DNA of 64,000 nt from the NCBI GenBank assembly GCA_022606425.2, contig JAHDVF020000937.1:806001-870000 (forward strand), given 5' to 3'. The notes under the pieces are model-generated. The model was not told the origin of the DNA, did no database searches, and was given only the letters and a program-made list of their open reading frames with translations. Made by a program: the position numbers and the translations under genes. This DNA is from Lepidostoma basale (Eukaryota > Arthropoda > Insecta > Trichoptera > Lepidostomatidae). Position 1 is the first letter of the stretch. Each line of letters begins with the position of its first letter. Below, piece after piece: positions 1 to 12,972 of the stretch.

Positions 1-394
1 AAGAACTCCCACACAGATGTAAAAAATAATTCGAATGAAATTCGAATTCGCCGATATTCATTTGTTTTTAATTTAATATCTGAATTCCATTTCATTTCAC
101 AATCTATAATATTTCGTTTAATGGAATGTTTTATCTTTACGTATGTTTGTTTTAACCCTTTCGCCTCAATGTGTTCATTTAATTTTTTTTTGCCCGTGAT
201 TGCAAACGTAATTTAATTTTTTAATCGTTTGTTTTATGTATTGAAATTATTTATATATTTAAGCTAATATTCAGTTTTTTTTTTACAAACGGTATCGATA
301 ATGACCATATTAAAACAGGGAAAACAAAAGTAAAATATTTTTTGTCTTGATAAAGATATGATGACGGATTAATTTGTATACTTAGAGTAAGGAG

Positions 395-515
395 TCGGAG
401 AAATCGACGGGCGTGCATGACACGATGTATGCATGTTGAGGAAGCGAAAGAAGTATGTCAGGAATGAAAGGTGTGGCAGTCCATTCGGGGAGATGGCGTG
501 ATGGTTAGTTATTTT
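395..515 (+). mobile_element. RTE-like retroposon 3' end (5'-truncated)
   Basis: Shares the terminal block seen in many other places here: a Cys/Met/Arg-rich reading stretch with the words gcatgacacgatgta and gaagtatgtcagga, then cattcggggagatggcgtgatggttagtta. The GTTA-type end is the 3' tail of the family. Only the last 120 bp remain and no ORF survives. Assignment to RTE comes from the longer copies at 47.9-48.7 kb and 52.8-53.6 kb. Confidence 0.6.
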
Positions 516-924
516 AGTTATAATAATTAAAACGCGTTGATAATAATAAGATAAGTTTTAGATTTAAAAAAACGTTAATAATAAGTTTATTAAAAAACGA
601 CGTATTTTATCTGTTGTTTAAGTATACCATTTTTTATCTAAAGTAATTATAGTTTTATAATAGATGAATAATTTAATAGTCAGGATAAATGCGTAGCTCT
701 TATTATATGGTGACCAGGCACACAGCGGTGATAGGAGAGGTCGGGGATCATGACATCCAGAGAAGGTCTTAAGAAATGCATACGATAAGTTTACAAAAGT
801 CTTTTAAAAGTGAAGTTAGGTAATAAAGCCAATTAACATTAATACAAAAAATACGAAAAACTATACTAACTTATAATAGAATAGTAATTAGTTTAATATA
901 TAGGTAAAATACAGCTTTGCAACT

Positions 925-1095
925 GGATGATGGAAGTAGGGAACGGTCTTTAACAACAATGGATGTCCACAGTCAAGAATGAACTGAAGGGGCTGCGACT
1001 GGACTGCCAGATGACCCAAGAACGCGAAGCTTGGCGTATATTAGGAGAGCCGACCCAAAATAACCGGAAATGGCTAGGAGAAAGAAGAAGAAGAA
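925..1095 (+). mobile_element. non-LTR retrotransposon 3' fragment
   Basis: Degenerate reverse-transcriptase C-terminal tail. The strand reads as broken peptide of the type found after the RT thumb (arginine- and tryptophan-rich, ending before an AGAAGAAGAAG tail). No intact frame. Clade uncertain. Confidence 0.4.
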
Positions 1096-1335
1096 TAATA
1101 TATAGCTTGCTATCTAATTTTTCTAGTTAAAACTATATATTTACAATTTATTAAGTACTTATAAAAATATATAAATATAATTATTTATTATAACATTATT
1201 ACTTAAATATATTGACAGTTGACAGCACCTATGTTTGAATAACGTGAAATAAAGTGATTTAAAAACTATATTTATTGGGTATTAAACTTTTAATTTTATC
1301 AATGTAATTACGGTTGGATATTTCCTAAAAAATAT

Positions 1336-1556
1336 TATTACCATTAAAATTTAAAACACTGTTATAATATCACAATTTATTTTTATTCACTGAGAGTGTC
1401 GCGACAGCTGTTTCGCCAACCGATGTTGGCATCATCATCGGTTGGCGAAATGATAGTTTATTGTAACACCTGATGTCTGTCGCGACACTCTCAGTGAATA
1501 AAAAGAAATTGTGATATTATAACAGTGTTTTAAATTTTAACAGTAATAATGTTGAA
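1336..1556. repeat. long inverted repeat (hairpin element, CAGCTG type)
   Basis: Left arm 1336-1410 and right arm 1480-1556 are near-perfect reverse complements; both contain aaaacactgttataatatcac and the palindrome-rich core gtcgcgacag. The spacer holds a stem (gccaaccgatgttggc on +) followed on the minus strand by GAAA-CAGCTG-TC, the hammerhead-like grammar described in the findings. Related copies lie at 5405-5628, 13765-13850 and 55190-55300. Confidence 0.75.
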
Positions 1557-1814
1557 GTATAGCGTTTCGGCCAAAACAATGGACTATCCAAAAGAATATT
1601 GTTATGATGTTCGCCCATAGCGAGATTATCAGAAGTTTATCAAGGATTACAATTCATTTCACGAACCAATACATTCTTTGTTAGAATAGCTTAATAATGT
1701 CCAAAATAAAATTACTTTAAAAATCTAATTAAGCTTATTCGTCAATAAACAATACAGACAAAACAAGGCATCTATTGAGAACAGGTAAAATGTAATATAC
1801 TATCAAATATAATA

Positions 1815-2345
1815 CCAGGAGCGCGTGAGAGGTGGTAAGACTTTAGAAAGACAAGATACTCTCCAATATCACGAGTATTTGCCATCTGAACGTACTTTCA
1901 CTAATTATGAAAGACGTGGATCTCCGAGGAAATCATGTTCAGCAGACTGCTTGCTTTTCCTAACGACATCACCAGAGGCAGGTTTGTTCTGGCGTCCGGT
2001 AGGTTAATTATATTTATCTATGCTGGCGCTGTCTAAGATATATATCTAGAACAAAATTATCAAAACTCTCCAGCACGACTGAGTTCTTGAAATATTCCCT
2101 GATTAAGCTAATGAAATGGCTTATGAGAAAATCATATTTTCCAAGCTGCAGAGATTTGTTTTCCAACATTCCTAAAAGATATGCCCGTGGGTTTAAGCTA
2201 CAGATAACTACCATACTCTCATATATAAATATATAGATATGTCAGATTTTTTTTTCTGAACCCTTTCCAGCATAAGATCGCCCCTCTCGCCCCGTCTCGC
2301 CCCGTGAGTATTTTTTACTCCTAGGGTACGACCAACTGCAATGGT
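1815..2345 (-). mobile_element. Jockey/CR1-like non-LTR retrotransposon fragment
   Basis: The minus strand encodes a degraded copy of the protein tail seen at 17.4-18.3 kb: LLGMLENKSLQLGKYDFLIS matches the same region of that copy, followed by a relic of the PLATPMGRAISLLNAVSLE stretch. The upstream part around 2260-2345 matches the MLERVQKKILR stretch. Several stops; 3' tail lost. Confidence 0.7.
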
Positions 2346-2588
2346 AGTGCGAGAAAAATTTGCCTTTGTTACGACAAACTGAAAATGTACCTTGTTTGAA
2401 TATTAGCCACTTTTGTCCTCGTGTATTTTGTTAAGTCTGCTCCAAACCAATGAAAGAGGTTACTAGGTACCAAAAATAATAAACCATAATGACCAAAGAC
2501 TTTTTAAACGTACCTACAATTAAAGATTTAAAGAACGATATCATTTTTTTTTAAATAAACTCCCTACAATACAAATGCTCATTTTTAC

Positions 2589-2960
2589 GAAGAATGACTT
2601 GATGATGATGATGATGATGATGATTCATATAGCGCCATTTTTGTGAGAGACTCACTTCAAGGGCGCTCAACGTCCGGAAAGCTTCTCTTAAAAAGTTAAG
2701 TTTTAAGAGAGCTTCTGAACACTCCTTCGTCGTCTTGATTGCGGATATTGTAGGGCAGCCTGTTCCATGCCGTCGCGTCGGTCCCGCGATGCCAAAAGCG
2801 CGATCTGCGAAATTTGAAGCTCCTTGGCGCCGCAGGACGAGAAGTTTGTGTGTTGCTTCTTCCTTCGAGGATCGTAGAGTTGACTGCCGAGGGTTTAAAT
2901 CTGTCAGCTTGCAAAGTTCTGTGAGGTAGTGGGGCGCTCGGTGCTAGGTAGTAAGTTGTA
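2589..2960 (-). mobile_element. CR1/L2-like non-LTR retrotransposon 3' end
   Basis: Minus-strand peptide WHRGTDATAWNRLPYNIRNQ and the following FRSSLKT are the conserved C-terminal block of CR1/L2 reverse transcriptases (RAF..AAP.AWN.LP..LR...F...LKTHLF). The element ends in a GAT/ATC trinucleotide tail at 2589-2624. The 3' UTR (agcgccatttttgtgaga) matches the copy nested at 21.9-22.7 kb, so both are one family. Confidence 0.75.
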
Positions 2961-3017
2961 TCTAAGATTTAAACTCTGGTGCCCTGGTCCAGAAACCAAG
3001 CGTTCCGTCCCCTAGAC

Positions 3018-3425
3018 CAGTGCTCCGCAACTGGTGTGCCGCGAACCGGATGCAGGGGTACCGCGCTCAAATACACAATGAAAAAAATATTTAGTTATAA
3101 TCGAATATCGTGAATTGTGAAAGAGTCGCTCTTTCGTAAATCAGCCGAGGAGATGTTAGTGACCTTTTCTTTTTTATGTTTTTTTTAGCTCATTCAGCTC
3201 TTTCGTGAAAATCTAACGGGATATTTTTCGGTAGCGATCTTTTTTAGGCAATTTGTGAAAAATCGGATATTTGATTTTCCCGAATGAGCTAAAAAAAAGG
3301 TCACCAACATCTCTGCTGAGCTGATAAACGCCCACGTCCAGACCGAATTTTAGATTAATGTGTGCCTCGGAATTTTTAGGGAGATCTTATGTGTGCCGTA
3401 GGTGAGAAGACTTTGCGGAGCACTG
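3018..3425. mobile_element. hAT-type MITE with 8-bp target duplication
   Basis: Ends are inverted: CAGTGCTCCGCAA on the left and its complement ...GCGGAGCACTG on the right. Flanks are 8-bp direct repeats, ccctagac (3010-3017) and ccttagac (3426-3433), one mismatch. Length 408 bp. The interior contains a second inverted repeat around tagctcattcagc and gaatgagctaaaa. No ORF, so it is non-autonomous. An 8-bp duplication and CAG... ends fit the hAT superfamily. Confidence 0.8.
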
Positions 3426-3564
3426 CCTTAGACCACAACCTGGATTCGTTCTCAACACTCACAACATCAAAATACATGGTTTGTCAGGAAGATATTATTT
3501 TTATACTAAAAACCATTTTGACCATATAACCTTAAGATATTTTAGTAGTAAGTATATTAAATAT

Positions 3565-3880
3565 ATAGCAGACAGGGTGAGAAAAACCACTATTAGTGCT
3601 AGAACACGAGTGTCACACATCATCGAAAGAGTGGTGGAACTAAAATGGTGCTGGTCAGGCCACGTCGCTCGCAGAACACCTCCTTTGCTGGTGTCCTAGA
3701 ACTGCGACCCGAAACCCAGGACGTCCCCAACTTCGAAAGTGGGACGACATTAAAGAAACCGCCGTTACGACATGGATGCGTGTTATCCAGGGTCGACAGA
3801 CATGGAAGTACGAGTAGATAGAGGAGGCTTACGTCCAGGAGTGGGCTGATATAGGCTGATGAAAATGATGATGATAAGGA
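3565..3880 (+). mobile_element. RTE-like retrotransposon 3' fragment
   Basis: Reads ADRVRKTTISARTRVSHIIE then LKWCWSGHVAR, the conserved RTE C-terminal stretch (AERxxRNxxIRxRTxVxDIxxRxxxLKWxWAGHVAR). Ends near a tgatgaaaatgatgatgat tail. Frameshifted. The same family is on the minus strand at 58965-59330. Confidence 0.7.
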
Positions 3881-4261
3881 ATTAAATAATGACAATAAAT
3901 AATTGATACGGCAGTTTTTAGTTCCGTAATGTATTTTTTTGATCGATTTCATTCTACAATAGTTCAAATATCAAATTAGGTCGCAGACTTTATATTGATT
4001 TAGGTACTTTATTAGTCATGTCGTCGCATTGGTTTCGGATTGTTCCATATCCACGTTTTCACGAAATTGATTAAATTCGCTGTTGACCGATAAAGAACTA
4101 TTAATTTATATAAATATCATATAACTTATAATAATTTTTTTAACAGGCCTTTTAAAATTAATTATAAGAGATGCATAAAATCGGAATCCATGCTTGATAA
4201 CGCGAATCGCAAAATGTATATAAATTATATTGAGAAAGATCAATATTAGCATTATACAAAA

Positions 4262-4475
4262 TTTCTATATTATTATATAATATATTTAGTGGGTTTCCAC
4301 TCGAGTTAAACGTCGACAGTTTGCTGGTCAGAAGATGGCCGCAAGCTGGCGAAACCGGTCGACGTTAAACACAAGTGGAAGTCTACTAAATATATAATAA
4401 TGAAGATAATTTATTTATTTTTATTTATTATTTTCATTATTTAAAATGAACTTCTACCAAGAAATTTCAATTAAA
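4262..4475 (+). repeat. hairpin element, CCGG type
   Basis: Arms around 4283-4317 and 4358-4390 are complementary (aatatatttagt...; tttccact/aagtggaa; cgtcgac/gtcgacg). The apex reads CAGAAGA, a GGCC-gcaa-GCTGGC stem, GAAA, the palindrome CCGG, then TC. The 3' part (atgaacttctaccaagaaat) recurs at 8520, 18730 and 56765, so this is one copy of a dispersed family. Confidence 0.65.
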
Positions 4476-4561
4476 AATATTAATTTTATGTATAATCTGA
4501 TCTAATACTCGTTTTTTAATTTCACAATTTCCACCAAAAAGATTGATTTTTCGTCTTGAAC

Positions 4562-4722
4562 AAATTCATCATCAGCCGTCTGTCATCCACTGCTGAATGT
4601 AGGCCTCTCCCAAAGCCCGCCACCGCCCCCTATTCATTGCAGCTCCCATCCATCCATGTCCAGCAATCCTCTTCAGATCGTCGGTCCAGCGGGCAGGGGG
4701 ACGTCCAACTCTACGGAATCCT
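4562..4722 (-). mobile_element. RTE-like 3' terminal fragment
   Basis: The plus strand begins catcatcagccgtctgtcat and continues with ccactgctgaatgtaggcct. This is the inverted form of a lepidopteran-style non-LTR 3' end, in which the pol tail is followed by a short TGATGA-type repeat. No ORF remains. Confidence 0.5.
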
Positions 4723-5096
4723 GTTATAAATAATATTTATTTAATTTCAATTTTCCAAAGTCAATGTGATATTAAAATTTACAATAGAACATACATGATT
4801 TTAGGGGCAAAATATTATTAATTAAATTACTCAATTTCTTGGTAATTACTGGTACGTTCAAGCGCCGTCGAACAAAACAAAATAAACGATAACAAAGTAA
4901 TAATTTATTTCCTCTTATCTGTTCTTCTGTCTGGTCCATGGGTCCGGGACGAGACCCGGAGGTTGAGTGACATCAGTGCTTGTTCTTCTCTCCTGCGGTC
5001 AGTACAGCATCCACCGACAGCCGAGTGCCGCTCCCAGCCAAGGAGCTGAGACCAACTCCTAGTCTGTCAGGCAAACAGATAGAATTGTTTGATAAA

Positions 5097-5193
5097 ATGG
5101 CTGAAGCTTGTGTGCAGTCACCGCCCAACAATTGTGGGGAAAGTCCGTCTCCTGTAGCGAAGAAAAACAAATCAAATAATGGAACCGTTTCAA
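5097..5193 (+). CDS. Lsd-1: Lsd-1 coding exon 1
   Basis: Starts ATG (MAEACVQSPPNN) and ends at donor GTAAATA in phase 1. The low-complexity N-terminus (Ser/Pro/Asn/Lys) is poorly conserved in the family. The open frame extends upstream to 4980 without an ATG, so 4980-5096 is likely 5' UTR. Confidence 0.85.
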
Positions 5194-8100
5194 GTAAATA
5201 TATACTGCATTTTAATTGCACATATTTTTGTTTAATAAAAAAAAATAGAAAACTGACAAGTTTAAAAAAATTGCAAGAAGCTAAATTTGTGGTTATATTT
5301 TAAATTAATAATTCGGTACTTATTTGGCAAAAGGTCCCAAATCCATTTTTTATGAAATTGAATTGTTTAGATAATCCATTGTTTTGCAGAAACAATTTGA
5401 TATCTTAACATTATTCACTGTAAAATTAAAAACACTGTTCTTATCTCAAAATTGAGTTTCTTTTTATAAAATCGTCGCGACAGCTGTTTCGGCAACCGGT
5501 GTTACCGAATACAGCTGTTTCTGCAATCGGTTACCGAAACAGCTGTCGCGACGATTTTATAAATAACAAACTTAATTTTTGATATTAAAACAGTGTTTTT
5601 AATTTAACAGTGAATAAAATAAATTGAATATGCCATTATTATTATTATTGCACGATTTATGTTCTGGAAAAATGTTAGGGCTGTACATTTCTTTTAATTG
5701 GCTGCTCTTGTTCAAAGGTCCCATTTACCAAAATACAATTACGTATAATGGTAGAAGGTCACATCTGCAGTTGGAACTTTTTGCCAAATGAAGAAATACA
5801 ACGATTAGTTGCTGTGACAATTTATACAGATAATCAAAATTATGTAAAAATCTTATTTTTGCTTTCCTGTAAAATTCATAAAAAAGCATTTGGGACCTTT
5901 TACCAAAAAGTACGAAAATATAACTAAATTAACTGACTAACCATCACGCCGTCTCCCCAAATTGCCACATTATTCTGTACTGATATACTTATCTTACTTC
6001 CTCTACATTCATACGTGTCATGCACGCACGTCGATTTCTCCGATACGTAGCCGACATTTAAAATACAACAAATAACAACAACAAACCATCACGCCGTTTC
6101 CCCGAAGCAGAGATAATGTATCGCCACACTACTCGATCCTGGTTTACGTTTTTATATTACTCTACATTCATACATGCACGTCGATTCTTCAGACTTCCAC
6201 GGTAAACAAATGTCACGTTGGTGGCGTCGGTAACAATGTTAAAATTGAGGATATATTCATCTATCACTATTTTTCTTATACGTTGTCAATTTTCACTATT
6301 CGTAATATTTATTGAATGTGATACTTTTTGTTTATGTATTTATAAATAACATTTTATAAATATATACAAAATAAATAAATATATTTATTTTACTAGATCT
6401 TGTTTTGTGGTCAAATATTAAAACCAAACTTCGTATTAAAAAAAATTACCTTTTCGTGGTCAATTTTTTCTTTTCGGATATATGTTTTTTAAATTTTAAT
6501 AATTGCAATTATTACTGACTAATGTCATTAACATTTATAAAGCAATTCGGATTGTTTTTATTACTTTTTAAATCGTTCGGAACTTATAAAAAAAATAATG
6601 GGATCTATACTTCCCATTGATACTTGGTATAATACACATTTTGCGTAAGAAAGAAATATAGACATATTTTTTAAATAATCTATTTTAAGTCAAAAAAACA
6701 TTGAAATGAAATTTATACTAAAGGTAAAAATAAATTACATTCCCACTTATGAAATACGACCAACCTTGATATTCAGATAATATCACCACCTTTGTATATA
6801 TCATACAGTTAAAAAAAATGTCCATAGAACTCAAATCAAAGGTCAAATTCCTTATTAACTTTTAACAAAAAATTAACCTATCTGACGCACGACACACAAA
6901 AATAAAACAACACGTGTTACTTGAAATTCATCTGCCAGTTAAAAGTTCAACCGATATAGTTTGTAAATGTTTTATCGTAATACCCAATAATGGCGCTAGA
7001 TGACTGGAGTGAATAAACGTAATTCCCACTGATCTTTTTAGAGCAATATCGAAAGTGGGAATACGTATTCCCACCAGCCACGAAATGGTTAAATCACTTT
7101 TACTTCCGATTGGTTTCGATACAATCCGTACAATCCGAATCTTTGTCATTAATATAATAATTTTCTATGTTTACTAGAAGTTTAAATAAATAAAATAACT
7201 AACTATCTAACCATCTCACCGTCTCGAAAGGTCTTCGACTCCTCACGTAACCGATATTTAATTTTTGATTGAATCGATCGATTACGTCGTTTGCATATAC
7301 TTTCTTTACCATGTTTATAATTTTTATAACAAATGTGACGTTTGATAATGCCTTAGACAGGCGAAACATGGAATTCACATAAAATATAATAAAACTTCTA
7401 GAAAACAGACGTTTTCATTTGTATTAACTATAAAATATTTTGTTTGAATATAGTTTTAAGTTTTTGAAAGTGTTATGTAGTGGCCAAGACAAGAGTTATA
7501 TTAATGTATTTTTTTTCAGCGCCACAAAACTGCCAAGCTGTTGTGCCAAAGCAAAACTTCCCTCGACTTCAATCAGTGGCAAGATTGAGTGCCATCCCAA
7601 TCATCGAGACCGGATTAGATATAAGTGAAAAAATCTACACAAAACTTCGCGTGAGTATTAAACTAATAAATAATTTTATGAAAGCTTGAGGCGTTAACAC
7701 TGTGGAATTCCAATGGAATAGAATTCAAATTAAGAATCAATAAAAAAATTCAAGGAAATCCGAAAATATATATTTTTACAAGGGCTTAAAAGTGTTCAAT
7801 AACTTGCCGCAAGTCATGAAGGACTTCGAAAATATTCACAAGTTCCGCAACCAACATACAGAGTACGTCCGGTCACATTTTTAAAGTTTTTTTTTTAATC
7901 AAAGTTCTTCTTTGTGTGTTTTATGCCTTTTTGTGCTTTGTTATTATATCATATGTGTTGTATTAAATATTTTATTTACTAGTCGTGAGAAATGTAGTTT
8001 TTTATAACTAAATAAATTAAATAATAATAAAAAATCTATTGGTTGACAGTATTAAAAACTTTTTATTTAACATTTAATATTTTTACAGAATAAAAATATT

Positions 8101-11100
8101 AATCGTAACATGTTTCGGAGGTGATCTGCTCCATCCTCAGGTGTTTATTGTGTTTTTATTCTGTACTTTTTTTTAATAACTAAAAGTGTATTAAACTGTG
8201 TTAATAATTCTCTTCCAAACCAATAACTCTATAATAAAATTATTACAGATACTTCAAATATGTCATATTGATTAAAACGTTTGTTATCTAGAAGTTTCGT
8301 TATATTTTATGGGAGTGATATATGTATATCGTCTTCTTGGGACATTACCAAAAGTCATTTAATTATAAAATATTTATGATTTTAATTAAATAAAACGATA
8401 TTTTTAAGAACTACATCCATTTTTGACTTTATTTCGACAGAAACCGGTTTCGCTAGGCTCACAGCCTATTATTTATTATTTATTTAATTATAGTTGTATA
8501 AGTTGTCTTATTTCATTATTATTTTAAGTGGACTTCTATCAAGATATTTCAGTAAAATCAATTGATTGTCTTAAAAACATTTGTATTATATATTTTTATG
8601 TACCTGTGTTAATAATCAATTTTTCTCTCGCGTTGACGAAGGGATAAGTAATATATTTGAAATACGTATAGAAAAAAAATCTTCTCATCTTCTTCTCTTA
8701 GTGTTGGCCTTGTGGCCTGTTTCTTAAGAGGAGTTGACCTCCTGCGAGGTCGACTCCCCGCTTTCGATCCATCTCTTTGGTGGTCTGCCCGGAGGTCGTC
8801 TACCTTGGGGTTGGCTGTGCAACACAATGAGGGGGAGTCTGGATGGATCCATTCTCCTCACGTGTGCATACCAGTGTCTTCTTCTTTGCCTCCCCACCTA
8901 ACAACATCTTCGACCTTGCATATCTCCCTTGTCCTTGAGTTTCTAATTCTATCTCATAGTGTCTTGCCAGATATACTCGTATATCTGAGCGTCTTCATTT
9001 CTGACACTCTGAGCGCGTTTTTTTTTTGATTGTGGTGTCCGCCCTGCACTCGATCCCATATATCATTATGGGTAGCACACAAGTCTTATAAATTTTTACT
9101 TTGCTGCCGATCTTCATGTCAGGGTTTTTACATATTGAATTCTTCAAACATCGTGAGATGACCGCAGCCTTGTTTACTTGACCCATCATTTCACAAAAAT
9201 CCTGTAGATCATGGTAGAAAGAAATCAATGCTTGACAAAAAGAATTTGATTTACAATAAAAAGCATAATTACCAAATCACAGTTTACAAGTCTTAAGTTT
9301 ATCAAATATGTGATAATCCCCTAGCAAATGAGTAACTTTCATAAATATTATGAAATCTCTAGATAATAGACGCATTAAATACTAAGTATGGAGTTAAAGA
9401 AACAATTAGTAAGCACATAAAAAGTTTGATGTGTCTCCAATAATCCACAAATGAAAACAAAATATAATGATCATTTTTTTTATTGAGCGTCTGCATTTAG
9501 AAAACAAAAAATCAAATGCAATTACTTTGATAATATTTGACCTCTGGAAAACTTACTTTCAGAAATGTATTGTGCATGAAAGATTTATTTATTAACAAAT
9601 ACATAAATAACACTGCGTTTTTATTATCTTTTAAACAATAATGTTGAAATATTTACTCTATGACGCAGTATACGATAGTTTTCTTGTACCGACCCTTAGG
9701 TTAAGCGTGGGACTAGCAAAATGTGGATAAATTATTATAAAATAAATGCGAGTCTTTCAGAAGAATGTGTGAAAATATTGTATGATAGATAGAATATTTA
9801 AAATTCTTCTACTTCTTCTTTTAATAGATCTGATGATCTGTGTCATAGAAATCATGTCTTCTGAGATGAAGAGGTCTAATTGTCCCTCCATCTCTTACGT
9901 GATTTTCCAGGTAGACGGTGTAAGAGGGGATTTCGTAAACGGCTGTAAATGCGAGTCTGTCAACAACCATTCCGGCTACATTGTTCCTCCAGTATCTTCT
10001 TCTGGATCTACTCCACCTTTTATTATAATTATTATTTTGTTGAATCGCTCTTTACATCATTTCTTTATAAAATGATAGAGCTATCATATTGATTCTCGTG
10101 ACATGTGATAGATAGCTAATCTATCGCCATTTTTTTGTCACGTGAATTCTGCACCATACTCATAGAGAGTGCGATAATCACTGCCATCGCCGGGAATCGA
10201 ACCCGGAACCTTCGGAGTGGCAGTCAAATCACTTACCACTTAGCCACTTTTAAATCCAGTATCTTCTTCTGGATCTACTCCACGTTTAAACTCTTCTTTT
10301 TCTTCTTCCTTGTTGTAGACCGATGTGGTCTGATCTCCAGAGTTGCTCCTCCTGTAAGGCAGACTCCCAGCCGTCCTTCCATTTTTTAGGAGGTCTTCCA
10401 CGAGGACAAGTCCCATGAGGCTGATTATGTAGTCCAATATAGGGGAGTCTGGTGGTGTCCATTCTTTTAACATGACCGTACCAGTCCCTTTTTCGCTGTC
10501 TGCTCCATCTTATGATATCCTCAACCTCACATATCTCTCTTATTCTGGTGTTCCTCACGGATTCGATGAAAGTAATGTAATCAAAATATTGAAATAATTA
10601 TTACGACTATTAGGATAAAATGAAATAATAAATTAAAAGAAAATCATAAAAAAGTTATGAAGGTAATTTTGTAAGATAGGAAAATACATGACACGATGTA
10701 TGAATGTTGAATAACCTAGAAATGTATCATATAAAAGTATCGTAAATGGCTGGAAAAAGTTTTTTTTTTACTCTTTGTCTACCTCGTTGGTGAAATGGTG
10801 TGATGGTACATTAAAAGATTATAAGATTTATTATAAAAAGCCTTCATTATAAAATGGATTCGTCTTTCTCACTTACTTACAAGGTCTTCACGTAGAAAAT
10901 TGACTTAGGGGTGGAATTTTGCAAGATTGTATTGCCCCCTAAGAGTCGTCAATATTCAAAATAAGAAAGTGCAATAGCCAGCCAATTTCTACAAAAAGCC
11001 TTAATTTTTTTACCGTTGCTTATACAGGGTGCGGCAGCATTACTTCCTTTTTTCAAAACTTAATAAAACCCATTGTATGAATCTGAAATTTTTTATTTGT

Positions 11101-12938
11101 TTTTTTATAATGTAGGCACATACCTAAAGTTTTGTTTTACTTAGTTTTTGAAGATCAAATCAGTTAGGTGACGTCCCCCATTCTCCATACACTGAGTAAA
11201 CCGATTTATGGCGTTTGTCATGACTCTTGCCAGCATATCAAGCGTTAATTTGGCAATTTCTTCCTGGATGTTGGTCTTTATATCTTTTAGGGTCCCTGGA
11301 CGGTTCATATAAACACGGGATATCAAAAAACCCCATAGAAACAAATCACAAGGGAACAAATCGGGAGAGCGGGCCGGCCACTCCAAATCGCCCCTAATTG
11401 AGATGAGGTGCTTCGGGAAGTGTTCCCTCAAAACAGCCATCCCGTGACAGAAATGTATTGGATCGAATTCATAGAATGGGTTTTAATGAGTTTTGAAAAA
11501 AAAAGAAATTATGCTGCCGCACCCTTGAACATCCGTTCGAAAAGTAGGCCTCAACGGCAAACACACGCTCCTCACTGTTCCAACGCATGATGCCGACTAA
11601 ACTGTGTCGGGACCAAAATTTATGGTTCCACCTCTCGAACGAGACCGACAAAATGGCAGGCGGTTTAAAATGTATATAAAAAAATTCGCTACCGGGTCCA
11701 ACACTTAAGTGGCTGAGCGGATAGCTTACCTTCCTTCTCTATTCCACTGGCCGGCCGGGTCACCGGTTCAAATCCCGCGTCATACTCTTGTTTTGTTTTT
11801 AGATTAATTATATACATATCAATTTTTAAAAACATTTTTTTTAAACTTTAAAGGCTTTTTTACAAATACAAATATGATCAGTTTTGACAGATGTTATAAA
11901 GATTTATTTTAGAACGTTTATGCTTTTCTTATAACAAATATTATGCATCAATTAAAAAATTTAAATAATAATTTAAAGTTCCTATTTGGGGTTCAGGTAA
12001 TTACTTACATCAAAGGAAATAAACCAAAGATTGGACTTGACGTTAAATTTATTTGATTATTTATAATATTTTTTTTTTTTATTTGCTTTTTTAATTATTA
12101 CAATTTTAAGATTGCTCAAAGTTATATTTCTATTATTAACATGCAAAATTTCAACGCCATTGGTGTTAATATTTGTTATAACCAAAGTATAAACGATCCA
12201 AAATAAATCTTTATAACATCTGTCAAAACTGATCATATTTTTAAACAATTTTATAATATTTTAAATATGTATATTTACGAGTATAATATGTATCACTGAA
12301 GAAGGACCGGTTGTCCGAAATATTATATGTCTAATATGTAATTTTATTTCTCTTAAAATTTAGTGTTGTAAATACAAAGTATCTAAAAAAGAATAAGACC
12401 AATATATGTTAATTGATTAAATTCTATATACAATATGCATTTTCCAGGATTCAAATCCGATAGCTAAATGGTATCTTACAAAAGCGGAGCTTTCGCTTCA
12501 GGCTTCAGTTAACTTGGCTCTACCAGCGGTGTGCTTATTCAATGGTCCGATATCCACCATAGACAAGATCCTGTGCAGGAGTCTGGATATTGTGGAACAG
12601 AGAGTTCCATCCGTGTATCTTCCCCCGGAACTGGTATGTGTGAATTTTGACGACATTTTATTCTGTATCAATATTTTTCTACAAAATTATTATAATTATT
12701 TAATAATATAATTTCGTGGCAAAGTGGTAGGAGCTCGGACTGTCCCGGGTTCGATTCCCAGCGGATGCAGTGTAATTGTTGCACTGTCTTTGGTCTGGTG
12801 TAGAATTCACGTGACAATAAAATGACGATAGACTACCTATCATATGTCATGAGAATCAATATAATACAATAGCTTAAAAAATAGCAAATTGTATACAGTA
12901 ATTTGGTTCAAACGACCTGTATACATTTTTTAAAAGTA

Positions 12939-12972
<34 letters not shown>

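Noticed and set aside
6735..7095. piggyBac-like MITE suggested by ggttaa and repeated cgtaattcccac words
   Set aside because: No matching left end or TTAA duplication could be found.
11706..11790. Functional tRNA gene
   Set aside because: A and B boxes are present but the acceptor stem and anticodon arm do not fold convincingly; more likely a SINE head.
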